Positions 6,968-13,698 of a stretch of DNA of 64,000 bases are shown piece by piece. The stretch spans positions 248,001-312,000 of the forward strand of contig NZ_CP010552.1 of assembly GCF_001293165.1 (NCBI RefSeq). The letters run 5' to 3'. The DNA comes from Candidatus Thioglobus autotrophicus. GTDB taxonomy: Bacteria; Pseudomonadota; Gammaproteobacteria; PS1; Pseudothioglobaceae. The position numbers were made by a program, and so were the translations under genes. Every line of letters starts with the position of its first letter. Position 1 is the stretch's first letter. Below the pieces are notes generated by a model that saw nothing but the letters and a program-made list of their open reading frames with translations, was not told the origin of the DNA and made no database searches.

Positions 6968-7552
6968 TTACGCGTGCCATGCAATCATGGTTAGTAACAT
7001 TGGGATAGATAGAATTACGTTAATACTTGAAGCCAACGCAGCGTTTTTCTTAGCCGTTGCAATTTGCTCAGCAGTTGCCTCTTTCATACCTAAGATCTTT
7101 TGCTGGTTTGGCCAGATGATGAACCAGACGTTAAACGCCATGATTGTACCCATCCATGCGCCTAAACCGATAACCTGGAAACCTGGTGCAAGCATATATG
7201 CATTTGCAATCGCACCCTTAACGCCAAGCAATACCAAACCAAGAATTAAAGTTGTAGCGGCTGCCATACGAAACCATAGTAGTGCGCGCGGAGCAATGTA
7301 TTTGCCGATTGCTGCAGGACCTGGGCCATCAGTATCAGCTAATGCTTCACCCATGCCTGGAACTTGAACGAAGTTAAAGTAGTAAAGTAGGCCGATCCAT
7401 ATAATGCCAGCAAACACATGTAGCCACACTGTCATACCGTAGTGACTTAGATTTTGAGCTTCTGCAATATTACCATTAAAACTAAAAAATAAAATAATTG
7501 ATAAAACAAAACCCAATAGAATTTTGTTTTGTACTGAATTAATAAAACCCAT
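6968..7552 (-). CDS. PuuD-like integral membrane protein (urate-oxidase N-terminal domain)
   Basis: A 194-residue membrane protein resembling the N-terminal membrane domain of urate hydroxylase PuuD. It shows HVFAGIIWIGLLYYFNFVQVP near residues 45-65, a FRMAAATTLILGLVLL segment, and NVWFIIWPNQQKILG near 140-154, the most recognisable family motif. About five membrane segments are visible. Full-length PuuD carries a C-terminal cytochrome c domain with CXXCH; that is absent here, and no cytochrome gene is adjacent. No other purine degradation genes are in the window, so urate as substrate is doubtful. The gene stands alone, with a ribosome site (GGAGAGA) before the ATG and a hairpin plus terminator behind it. 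Confidence 0.65.
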   Translation of the reverse strand: MGFINSVQNKILLGFVLSIILFFSFNGNIAEAQNLSHYGMTVWLHVFAGIIWIGLLYYFNFVQVPGMGEALADTDGPGPAAIGKYIAPRALLWFRMAAATTLILGLVLLGVKGAIANAYMLAPGFQVIGLGAWMGTIMAFNVWFIIWPNQQKILGMKEATAEQIATAKKNAALASSINVILSIPMLLTMIAWHA

Positions 7553-7640
7553 CTTTCTCTCCGTTGTTGTAAAGTTGACTATTATAATAGGCTATTTAGT
7601 TGGCGTAAGTCAATTTTAGTTTTTTTACCTACTTATATGT

Positions 7641-8450
7641 ATGCCTGAACTACCTGAAGTTGAAACTACCAAAAATGGTTTACTGCCCCTAATTAAAAAT
7701 CAGCGCGTGACTTGCGCTGTTCGCCATCGGGCTAATTTGCGCTGGGAAATCCCTAAAGCGCTTAAAACTATCCTAGCTGGCGAAGTGGTTAATGGCATTG
7801 ACAGACGTGGTAAGTATTTACTTATTCGCTTTGATGTGGGGACGCTGATTATTCATTTGGGCATGAGCGGCTCTATTAAAGTGGTGGATAGTAGCGAAGC
7901 ATTGCTTAAGCACGATCATTTCGAGCTGGTGTTTGCACACGACAAAAGTATGCGTCTGAATGATCCGCGGCGTTTTGGTGCGGTGCTATTTTCAAAAGAT
8001 GGCACGCATCCACTGCTTGATAATTTAGGGGTGGAGCCACTGACCTCTGATTTTAGCGAAACATACCTATATGTAGGGTCTCGCAAAAAAGTGCAAAATA
8101 TTAAGGCCTTTATTATGGATAGCAAAGTGGTTGTAGGTGTGGGCAATATTTATGCCTGCGAGAGTTTGTTTGTCTCGGGTATTGACCCAACACGTGCGGC
8201 GGGCAGTATTTCTATGGCGCGTTATAAAAAGCTGACCCAAAATATTAAACAAATTTTAGAGTGTGCGATTAAAGCTGGTGGCACAACTTTGCAAGATTTT
8301 TCACAGGTGGATGGATCGCCTGGATATTTCGCACAGACTTTAAACGTGTATGGGTGTGAAAACAAGCCGTGCCATACTTGTGGTGGTAAAATACAACGAA
8401 TCATCCAAAATCAACGTTCAACTTTTTATTGTAAAAACTGCCAATCATGA
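7641..8450 (+). CDS. mutM: Formamidopyrimidine-DNA glycosylase
   Basis: Removes 8-oxoguanine and formamidopyrimidines from DNA and nicks the resulting abasic site. The catalytic N terminus MPELPEVE (Pro2 is the nucleophile, Glu3 the acid) is intact. Other family features are LRFDVG.LIIHLGMSG in the N-terminal half, the GVGNIYA motif of the helix-two-turn-helix domain near 168-174, and a C-terminal zinc finger CHTCGGKI...RSTFYCKNC. Length 269 is standard. Its stop overlaps the ATG of the next gene by 4 bases, so the two are translationally coupled. Confidence 0.97.
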   Translation: MPELPEVETTKNGLLPLIKNQRVTCAVRHRANLRWEIPKALKTILAGEVVNGIDRRGKYLLIRFDVGTLIIHLGMSGSIKVVDSSEALLKHDHFELVFAHDKSMRLNDPRRFGAVLFSKDGTHPLLDNLGVEPLTSDFSETYLYVGSRKKVQNIKAFIMDSKVVVGVGNIYACESLFVSGIDPTRAAGSISMARYKKLTQNIKQILECAIKAGGTTLQDFSQVDGSPGYFAQTLNVYGCENKPCHTCGGKIQRIIQNQRSTFYCKNCQS

Positions 8451-8854
8451 GTGATATCGATACCCCACAAGAATTATTTGAAACTAACTGTGCTATTAAC
8501 TCAGAGCCGTTTGCACTGCAAAATTTAGGCAGCTATATGGAGCCTGAGTTTAGTGAAAACTGTATTGTGATTATTGATCCAGGAATGCCTGTTCATAATC
8601 GTGCGTACGCCGTTGTGCGCTATCAAAATGATATGTATTTCCGCCAATATATTGAACGCGGTGGTGATAAATTTTTAATACCTTTAAATACACAACACGA
8701 CGAAATCCAGCTTAACGGCGAGTTTGAGGTGGTCGGTTGTGTGGTACAGCAAAAACAGCGCAAGCAAAAGCCGCTGCATTACTATCATCTTAATCAAGCG
8801 ACTAAGAGTATGGATTTTAGTATTAGTGGCAAAATTAAAGCTAAAGAGGAATAA
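8447..8854 (+). CDS. LexA/S24-like protein with altered catalytic residues
   Basis: A 135-residue protein resembling the C-terminal peptidase domain of LexA/UmuD/phage repressors, without a DNA-binding domain. The segment GSYMEPEFSENCIVIIDP (residues 28-45) aligns with the family G(D/N)SM.P.....D.V.VD motif, but Tyr30 stands where the catalytic Ser should be. The second motif, around YFRQY (64-68), has Arg66 where the catalytic Lys is expected. It should therefore be proteolytically inactive. It is coupled to mutM by an ATGA overlap and followed by a small membrane protein gene after 2 bases. Its role is unknown; a regulatory or binding role is inference. Confidence 0.65.
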   Translation: MSDIDTPQELFETNCAINSEPFALQNLGSYMEPEFSENCIVIIDPGMPVHNRAYAVVRYQNDMYFRQYIERGGDKFLIPLNTQHDEIQLNGEFEVVGCVVQQKQRKQKPLHYYHLNQATKSMDFSISGKIKAKEE

Positions 8855-8856
8855 TA

Positions 8857-9075
8857 ATGGAAAAGAAAGTACACTTAATTTTTAGCGTAGTCATGTCTTT
8901 GTTTATGGTGCTGATCATGTCTTTTGTTGTTACTTATAAGAATGTCGGCTGGACAGATCAAACTATTGATTTATGGTTATCAAGCTTTCTTTATGCTTGG
9001 ATCGTTGCATTTCCGCTTATTTTCATATTTGCACCGATTTTTAAAAAGACCATTGTAAAAATATTAACTAAATAG
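8857..9075 (+). CDS. Small DUF2798 membrane protein
   Basis: 72 residues with two hydrophobic segments: SVVMSLFMVLIMSFVVTY near 10-27 and a second spanning LYAWIVAFPLIFIFAPIF near 46-63. The family is short, two-helix and of unknown function. It ends in a lysine-rich tail that should be cytoplasmic. Ribosome site AGAGGA precedes the ATG, 2 bases after the previous stop, so it is the third gene of the mutM operon. A weak GGTTTT/AAAACC hairpin follows at 9075-9092. Confidence 0.7.
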   Translation: MEKKVHLIFSVVMSLFMVLIMSFVVTYKNVGWTDQTIDLWLSSFLYAWIVAFPLIFIFAPIFKKTIVKILTK

Positions 9076-9106
9076 GTTTTTTAATAAAACCCATTCTACG
9101 TAGTCA

Positions 9107-9850
9107 TCAGGTAATCCAAATAAGATGGGCCATGCGCCCAGATTTTTCGCCGTCACGGCGATAAGAAAAATACTTATCTTTTTGCTTGAAGGTGCATTCA
9201 TCTCCACCTGTGATTGACTCAACACCTAAATCTTTTAAAATAATTCTAGCTGCTTGGTAAATATCCAGCTGATATTTGTCGCCTTTTTGTATGAATGCAT
9301 CTTTGAGTTGTGCATCTTTAGCAACGAACTGCTGATAAACCTCATCACCCACTGTAAATGCCGTTTGAGAAATCGCAGGACCAAAGTGGGCTAGTAAATT
9401 GGTATCGCTAAACTTAGCAATGGTTGATTCAATCACGCCATTTAATACACCCTTCCAGCCTGCATGAACCACGCCTACTTGCGTACCATGTTGGTTAGAG
9501 ATAAAAATTGGCAAGCAGTCCGCAGTTAGCACTGCACAAACTACGCCTTTTTCTTGTGTGATAACAGCGTCACCAATACACTCAGCACTTGAGGCTTCCA
9601 AGCAAATATTAGAATGAATCTGCTCTAACCATTTAGGTTCACTAGGTAAGCTGTACGCTTGAATAAGTTGCACTCGATTGCGTACCACTGTTTGTACATT
9701 ATCATTGACATGCATGGCTAAATTAAAATTAGCATAGCCTGATTCACCTGAGCAGGCCTTGCCTGCTCCGAAAACTAAATGGCGAGTGGTGGAGGCCACT
9801 TGCACGTTATCTGGAAAGCCAAATTTCTGTTTGTTGCTAGATAGGGTCAA
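9107..9850 (-). CDS. pgeF: Laccase-domain purine nucleosidase / peptidoglycan editing factor
   Basis: YfiH/PgeF family: multicopper-like fold enzyme reported to act on purine nucleosides and to prevent L-Ser misincorporation in peptidoglycan. Conserved parts are TADCLPIFISN with the metal-site Cys near 116, VGVVHAGWKGVLNGV near 136-150, and HFGPAIS near 172. Length 247 is normal. The N-terminal TTRHGGVS-type motif of the family is interrupted: after TTRH come about ten extra residues (LVFGAGKACS) encoded by a palindrome (9748-9770) related to the transposase-flanking repeats, then GESGYANFNL resumes. The start overlaps the end of rluD by 14 bases, so the two are co-transcribed. Confidence 0.9.
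   Translation of the reverse strand: MTLSSNKQKFGFPDNVQVASTTRHLVFGAGKACSGESGYANFNLAMHVNDNVQTVVRNRVQLIQAYSLPSEPKWLEQIHSNICLEASSAECIGDAVITQEKGVVCAVLTADCLPIFISNQHGTQVGVVHAGWKGVLNGVIESTIAKFSDTNLLAHFGPAISQTAFTVGDEVYQQFVAKDAQLKDAFIQKGDKYQLDIYQAARIILKDLGVESITGGDECTFKQKDKYFSYRRDGEKSGRMAHLIWIT
9748..9770. repeat. REP-like palindrome inside pgeF
   Basis: GAGCAGGC-CTT-GCCTGCTC with a matching CTG/CCG outer part carrying one mismatch. The sequence from CACCTGAGCAGG to CCTGCTC is the same as in the two copies around the RAYT gene. It encodes residues 27-34 of PgeF, in frame. Confidence 0.85.
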
Positions 9851-10787
9851 ACTTTGCTAACGCTTTAAGTAAATCATCCAAATCTTTTGGTAATGGTGCT
9901 TTCCAAGACATTTCTTCACCAGAAATAGGATGCATTAATGTGAGCTTTTTAGCGTGTAAAGCCTGACGATTAAAACCCTTTAATACGTCTTTCAACGCTT
10001 CATCTGCCTTTTTCGGAAAGCGCACCTTGCCACCATACATCGGATCAGCAATCAGTGGATGTTCGATATGTGCCATATGCACACGGATTTGATGAGTTCG
10101 GCCAGTTTCTAAAATACACTTAACGTGTGTGTGGTGAGCAAAGCGGTCAATCACTCGATAATGCGTTAGCGCATCTTTACCCTCGCCCTCTTCAGCCACT
10201 GCTTGCCTAATCCTGTCTTTAGGATCGCGACCAATAGGCGCATCCACAGTGCCACCAGAAATCATATGGCCATAAACAATCGCAGAATACTCACGTGAAA
10301 CCGCATGTGTTTGTAATTGTTCTACCAGGTTTTTTTGTGCCAATTCGCTACGCGCCACGACCATCAAGCCTGAGGTATTTTTATCCAAACGATGTACAAT
10401 GCCAGCGCGATCAAGTGTGGCCAGTAATGGCTCGTAATGCAGTAGCGCATTAGCCAAAGTGCCAGTCCAGTTGCCCGCACCCGGGTGTGTCACTAAGCCT
10501 ACTGGCTTATTGACCACAATAATATCTTCATCTTCATACACTACGTCAATGGCAATATCTTCACCTAACCAAGCGTTGGTTTTTTCTTTTTCAATGGTGA
10601 GTGCAACTATCTCACCACCCAGTACTTTTTCTTTAGCTTTAAAGGTTTTATCATTCACTAATGCTTTGCCCGAACGCACCCAAGCGGTGATTTTAGAACG
10701 TGAATAATCAGGCAACATAGCGGCCAAAGCACTATCAATGCGCTGGCCAATAAGGCGATCTGGGATAACAATGTTTAATAAATTCAT
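9837..10787 (-). CDS. rluD: 23S rRNA pseudouridine synthase RluD
   Basis: Converts uridines 1911, 1915 and 1917 of 23S rRNA helix 69 to pseudouridine. An N-terminal S4 RNA-binding domain (IGQRIDSALAAMLPDYSRSKITAWV) is followed by the catalytic RluA-family domain with GIVHRLDKNTSGLMVVA, whose Asp is the catalytic residue, and RTHQIRVHMAHI near the end. Length 316 matches the E. coli protein. Nearby rlmH (13,070) methylates one of its product sites (1915), though it is on the other strand. pgeF follows with a 14-base overlap, a widespread gene pair. Confidence 0.95.
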   Translation of the reverse strand: MNLLNIVIPDRLIGQRIDSALAAMLPDYSRSKITAWVRSGKALVNDKTFKAKEKVLGGEIVALTIEKEKTNAWLGEDIAIDVVYEDEDIIVVNKPVGLVTHPGAGNWTGTLANALLHYEPLLATLDRAGIVHRLDKNTSGLMVVARSELAQKNLVEQLQTHAVSREYSAIVYGHMISGGTVDAPIGRDPKDRIRQAVAEEGEGKDALTHYRVIDRFAHHTHVKCILETGRTHQIRVHMAHIEHPLIADPMYGGKVRFPKKADEALKDVLKGFNRQALHAKKLTLMHPISGEEMSWKAPLPKDLDDLLKALAKFDPI

Positions 10788-10851
10788 GGGTGTATTTTAC
10801 TGACTAATTGCCGATTTTTTTTGCAAAGTATTTTTTTGTTTTATGCGAGGA

Positions 10852-10909
10852 AGATTTAAAAATACAAAGGAGTTTAGTCACTCTAAACGACTGAGTATTT
10901 GAAAAATCT
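10852..10909. repeat. Imperfect inverted repeat between rluD and tRNA-Glu
   Basis: Outer arms AGATTTAAAAATAC and GTATTTGAAAAATCT pair imperfectly, and the inside holds GTTTAG-TCACT-CTAAAC (10,872-10,888). Just beyond it a short unit AAGCAAAAAG occurs twice with 3 bases between. It is neither a classical terminator (no T-run) nor coding. The rest of the 10,788-10,951 interval is AT-rich with no gene. Confidence 0.45.
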
Positions 10910-10951
10910 AACAAAGTAGAAAGCAAAAAGACGAAGCAAAAAGGGATAATT

Positions 10952-11029
10952 TGGCGTCGCGTAAGAGATTTGAACTCCTGTTACCAGGATGAAATCCTGG
11001 GGTCCTGGGCCGGACTAGACGAACGCGAC
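10952..11029 (-). tRNA. tRNA-Glu (UUC), first copy
   Basis: Minus-strand cloverleaf with acceptor GTCGCGT/ACGCGAC, discriminator G and encoded CCA. Anticodon stem CCAGG/CCTGG carries loop ATTTCAT, giving anticodon TTC. The T-loop is TTCAAAT. Its D-loop is two bases longer than in E. coli tRNA-Glu and position 32 is A, both unusual. It lies downstream of a terminator, so it probably has its own promoter. Confidence 0.9.
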
Positions 11030-11082
11030 AAAGCTATTTTAGTTGAGAATAGTACACACAGCACTTGAATATTTTTAATAGA

Positions 11083-11119
11083 CGAAAAAAAACGGCTTGA
11101 TTGAACAATCAAGCCGTTT
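11083..11119 (-). terminator. Terminator of the tRNA-Ala/tRNA-Glu transcript
   Basis: A near-perfect 12-14-bp stem (AAACGGCTTGATTG and its complement) followed on the minus strand by eight T. It stands 8 bases after the tRNA-Glu at 11,127 and separates it from the other tRNA-Glu. Confidence 0.85.
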
Positions 11120-11126
11120 AAGTGTA

Positions 11127-11201
11127 TGGCATCGCCTAGGAGAATCGAACTCCTCTTACTAGGATGAAAACCTAGGGTCCTAACCGATAGACGAAGGCGA
11201 C
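11127..11201 (-). tRNA. tRNA-Glu (UUC), second copy
   Basis: Acceptor GTCGCCT pairs with AGGCGAT (G1-U72 wobble), discriminator G and CCA encoded. Anticodon stem CTAGG/CCTAG with loop TTTTCAT gives TTC. T-loop TTCGATT. The sequence differs from the other tRNA-Glu in acceptor, D-loop and anticodon stem, so the two are diverged paralogues and not a recent duplication. Confidence 0.92.
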
Positions 11202-11222
11202 ATAACATTTTCTTGCTAGCGC

Positions 11223-11298
11223 TGGTGGAGCTAAGCGGGATCGAACCGCTGACCCCGACACTGCCAGTGTCGTGCTCTCCCAGCTGAGCTATAGCCCC
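11223..11298 (-). tRNA. tRNA-Ala (GGC)
   Basis: GGGGCTA acceptor, D-arm GCTCAGCTGGGAGAGC, anticodon stem CGACA/TGTCG with loop CTGGCAG (anticodon GGC), T-arm GCGGTTCGATCCCGC and CCA encoded. It is 21 bases upstream of the tRNA-Glu at 11,127 and probably in the same transcript. Confidence 0.95.
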
Positions 11299-11377
11299 AA
11301 AACTTGGTGCGTAGCAAAAGAGGTAAATTATAACGCTGAAGTTAAAATAGTCAAGTGATTATTGGTAAAATAATTAC

Positions 11378-12106
11378 ATGAAACTAAAAATAAAAACTTT
11401 TACCGAAAAGACCTATACACTGGAAATTCTCTACCATATTGGCGCACTAGAAGATTCTATTCATTTTATCTTTGACCATGAAAGCAAAACTTGTGCAATT
11501 GTTGATCCTGCTTGGGATCCACAGCTATTTGTCGATAGAATACAAGATAAAGGCTATACACTGACTGATATTTGGCTGACTCATTGGCACTTTGACCATA
11601 CCAATGCAGTGGATGAGTTAGTCGAGATGACAGGCGCAAAAGTCACTGCTGGCGTTAATGAAATGCCTTATTTTCAAATTGAAACTTTGCCAGATACGGT
11701 TGAAGATGGTGAAACCATTTTTATTGGTAAAACAGCGGCCAAAATTATCAATACACCTGGGCATAGTGCGGGCGGCATTTGTCTGCTGCTAGATGGGCAT
11801 ATTATTGTCGGGGACACTTTGTTTGTGTATGGTGCGGGCCATTGTAGCTTGCCAGGAGGTAACGTGCGCGAACTATATCACTCTATGCAAAAACTTAAAA
11901 CCATTGATGACAATGTCATGCTCCATTGTGGGCATGATTATGGCTGCAAAATTAACACCACAATGGGTGAGCAAAAATCTGGCAACGCGTATTTACTGCT
12001 TGACAATGAAGCGGATTTTGTGAATTTTGTGAACGGCATGTCGCAAGGATTAGTACCCTATCCTACTGGGACACTGACGCTCAAAGAAGTGCAAGCCATG
12101 CTATGA
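11378..12106 (+). CDS. Metallo-beta-lactamase-fold hydrolase (glyoxalase II-like)
   Basis: Zinc hydrolase of the glyoxalase II/persulfide dioxygenase group; cytosolic, no signal peptide. The metal motif THWHFDHTNA is complete, followed by TPGHSAGG, GDTLFVYGAGHCSLPGG and HCGHDYG, so all usual ligands are present. Length 242. The substrate cannot be decided: glyoxalase II enzymes have a longer C terminus, and the DFQGG-type motif of ETHE1 is replaced by CSLPGG. It starts the run MBL-nadD-rsfS-rlmH, with its stop overlapping the nadD ATG by 4 bases. Confidence 0.82.
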   Translation: MKLKIKTFTEKTYTLEILYHIGALEDSIHFIFDHESKTCAIVDPAWDPQLFVDRIQDKGYTLTDIWLTHWHFDHTNAVDELVEMTGAKVTAGVNEMPYFQIETLPDTVEDGETIFIGKTAAKIINTPGHSAGGICLLLDGHIIVGDTLFVYGAGHCSLPGGNVRELYHSMQKLKTIDDNVMLHCGHDYGCKINTTMGEQKSGNAYLLLDNEADFVNFVNGMSQGLVPYPTGTLTLKEVQAML

Positions 12107-12729
12107 TTGGTTTTTTCGGTGGTTCATTTGACCCTGTGCATTTTGGTCATCTAAAAAATGCGCAACAACTCAAACGCACGCTTAATTTATCCGCCCTGTT
12201 TTTAATGCCATGTCGAGCGCCTGTACATAAAGAAGCGCTTACTTTTTCTACAAAACAGCGCTTAGAAATGCTGGAACTAGCCCTGCACGATTTCCCTAGC
12301 CTTGGCCTAGATACTCGAGAGATTAACAGAACAAGTGCATCTTATAGCATTGATTCGCTTAAAGAGATTTCACTGGAATTTCCACAAGAAAGTGTTTGTC
12401 TGATTATTGGTATGGATAGCTTTAACCAGCTATCTAGCTGGAAAGAGGTGCAAATATTTCATCAGTATTGTCATTTAGTAGTGTTGGCACGCCCTGGAGA
12501 AAAAAATAATCAAAATATCGGCCACTTTAGCCGCGCTAAAAGCCCTGAGGAGCTAACTCGTCAAAAATCAGGATTGATTTATTTTGCACAAACTGACTTG
12601 CTTGATATTTCTTCAAGTGATATTCGCGGTATTTTGTTTAACGCCTCACAAGAGGGTAAAATACCCACACAACAAAGCTTGGACAACTTACTTCCAAAGC
12701 GCATTATTAACTATCTGCAAATATTATGA
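12103..12729 (+). CDS. nadD: Nicotinate-nucleotide adenylyltransferase
   Basis: Adenylates nicotinate mononucleotide in NAD synthesis. The nucleotidyltransferase motif GGSFDPVHFGHLKNA is at the N terminus, with SYSIDSLKEI near 80-89 and the C-terminal SSSDIRG signature near 169-175. Length 208 is typical. It overlaps the preceding hydrolase and the following rsfS by 4 bases each, the usual nadD-rsfS-rlmH order. Confidence 0.95.
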   Translation: MIGFFGGSFDPVHFGHLKNAQQLKRTLNLSALFLMPCRAPVHKEALTFSTKQRLEMLELALHDFPSLGLDTREINRTSASYSIDSLKEISLEFPQESVCLIIGMDSFNQLSSWKEVQIFHQYCHLVVLARPGEKNNQNIGHFSRAKSPEELTRQKSGLIYFAQTDLLDISSSDIRGILFNASQEGKIPTQQSLDNLLPKRIINYLQIL

Positions 12730-13064
12730 GCCTAAACCTAGAACAGCAACTTAGCGTTGTTAGCGAAACCATTGATGAATTAAAAGGCGAGGATATTGTG
12801 ACGCTTAAAGTATTAGACCAAAGTGCTGATATTGAGGCGATTGTTATTGCCACAGGCCGCTCTGTTCAACACGTTCGCGGTATTGCCAATAATATTAAAA
12901 TTGAAGCCAAACGCTTAGGCATGAAAGTCTCTGGCGTTGAAGGCACAGAAACTGGTCATTGGGTTTTGGTAGATTTAGCAGAGGTTGTAGTGCACATTAT
13001 GACTGAAAAAACGCGTGAATTCTACAAACTAGAAAGACTTTGGTCTGGCGCTGAAAACGACTAA
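12726..13064 (+). CDS. rsfS: Ribosome silencing factor RsfS
   Basis: Binds ribosomal protein L14 and blocks joining of the ribosomal subunits during starvation. The 112-residue DUF143 fold is recognisable from DIEAIVIATGRSVQHVRGIA and the C-terminal GHWVLVDLAEVVVHIM with YKLERLW. Sits between nadD (4-base overlap) and rlmH (5-base gap), the standard order. Confidence 0.95.
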   Translation: MSLNLEQQLSVVSETIDELKGEDIVTLKVLDQSADIEAIVIATGRSVQHVRGIANNIKIEAKRLGMKVSGVEGTETGHWVLVDLAEVVVHIMTEKTREFYKLERLWSGAEND

Positions 13065-13069
13065 AACTC

Positions 13070-13537
13070 ATGAAGATTAATCTGGTTGTGATTGGCAAAA
13101 AAATGCCAGATTGGATACAAACCGGCATTAATCATTACCAAAAGCAACTACCCGCTCAGCTCAACTTTAGCCTGATTGCATTAGAAGCACAAAAGCGCAA
13201 AGGTAAAAATATTGAGCAAATAAAAGAGCTTGAAGGCGAGCTAATTCTTAAAGCTGTTAAAGACTCTCAACTGGTGATTGCTTTTGACGAACGTGGCAAA
13301 CAGCATACAACCAAAGACATTGCAAAAAATCTTGGCAATTGGCAGCAAAGCGGAGAGCGTGTTTCTCTTATTATTGGTGGCGCCGATGGCTTGAGTGATA
13401 GCGTCAAATCACACGCTAATCAACTCTGGGGGTTGTCAAATTTAACCCTGCCTCATTCAATGGCAAGACTGCTCGCTGTAGAGCAGATTTATCGAGCGCA
13501 TTCATTATTAACCAACCACCCCTATCATCGTGATTAG
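13070..13537 (+). CDS. rlmH: 23S rRNA (pseudouridine-1915 N3) methyltransferase
   Basis: SPOUT-fold enzyme that methylates pseudouridine 1915 in helix 69 once RluD has formed it. Knot-region motifs FIIGGADG-type (LIIGGADGLSD near 102-112) and the C-terminal LPHSMARLLAVEQIYRA are intact. Length 155 is exact for the family. The stop codon lies within the first copy of an 8-bp direct repeat that brackets a MITE-like inverted repeat. Confidence 0.95.
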   Translation: MKINLVVIGKKMPDWIQTGINHYQKQLPAQLNFSLIALEAQKRKGKNIEQIKELEGELILKAVKDSQLVIAFDERGKQHTTKDIAKNLGNWQQSGERVSLIIGGADGLSDSVKSHANQLWGLSNLTLPHSMARLLAVEQIYRAHSLLTNHPYHRD

Positions 13538-13541
13538 CGGT

Positions 13542-13667
13542 GCCTTTTGCCCTTCTGACTGCGTTGAACAATTAAAATATTTCAATCACATAGCTCCACC
13601 TATGCTTAATCAATATTTTGATTGCCCGCTTTGCAGAAGAGCAAAATACTTGCTAATGGTTAGCGGT
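13542..13667. mobile_element. Candidate MITE-like inverted-repeat element
   Basis: Two arms of about 50 bases (13,542-13,593 and 13,600-13,649) are imperfectly complementary around the loop CTCCAC. They pair over CATAG/CTATG, TTAAAATATT/AATATTTTGA and CCTTTTGCCCTTCTG/CAGAAGAGCAAAATA. An 8-bp direct repeat TTAGCGGT occurs at 13,534-13,541 and 13,660-13,667, like a target duplication. It has no coding capacity. It replaces the space between rlmH and the GST gene, and a TATAAT box follows directly. Interpretation as a transposed element is inference. Confidence 0.5.
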
Positions 13668-13672
13668 ATAAT
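13667..13672 (+). promoter_or_regulatory. Candidate -10 box before the SspA-like gene
   Basis: A perfect TATAAT 27 bases before the ATG at 13,699. No good -35 hexamer is visible at the right spacing, so the assignment is tentative. Confidence 0.4.
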
Positions 13673-13698
13673 CGCATCAAAAAACAATAAACATCATT

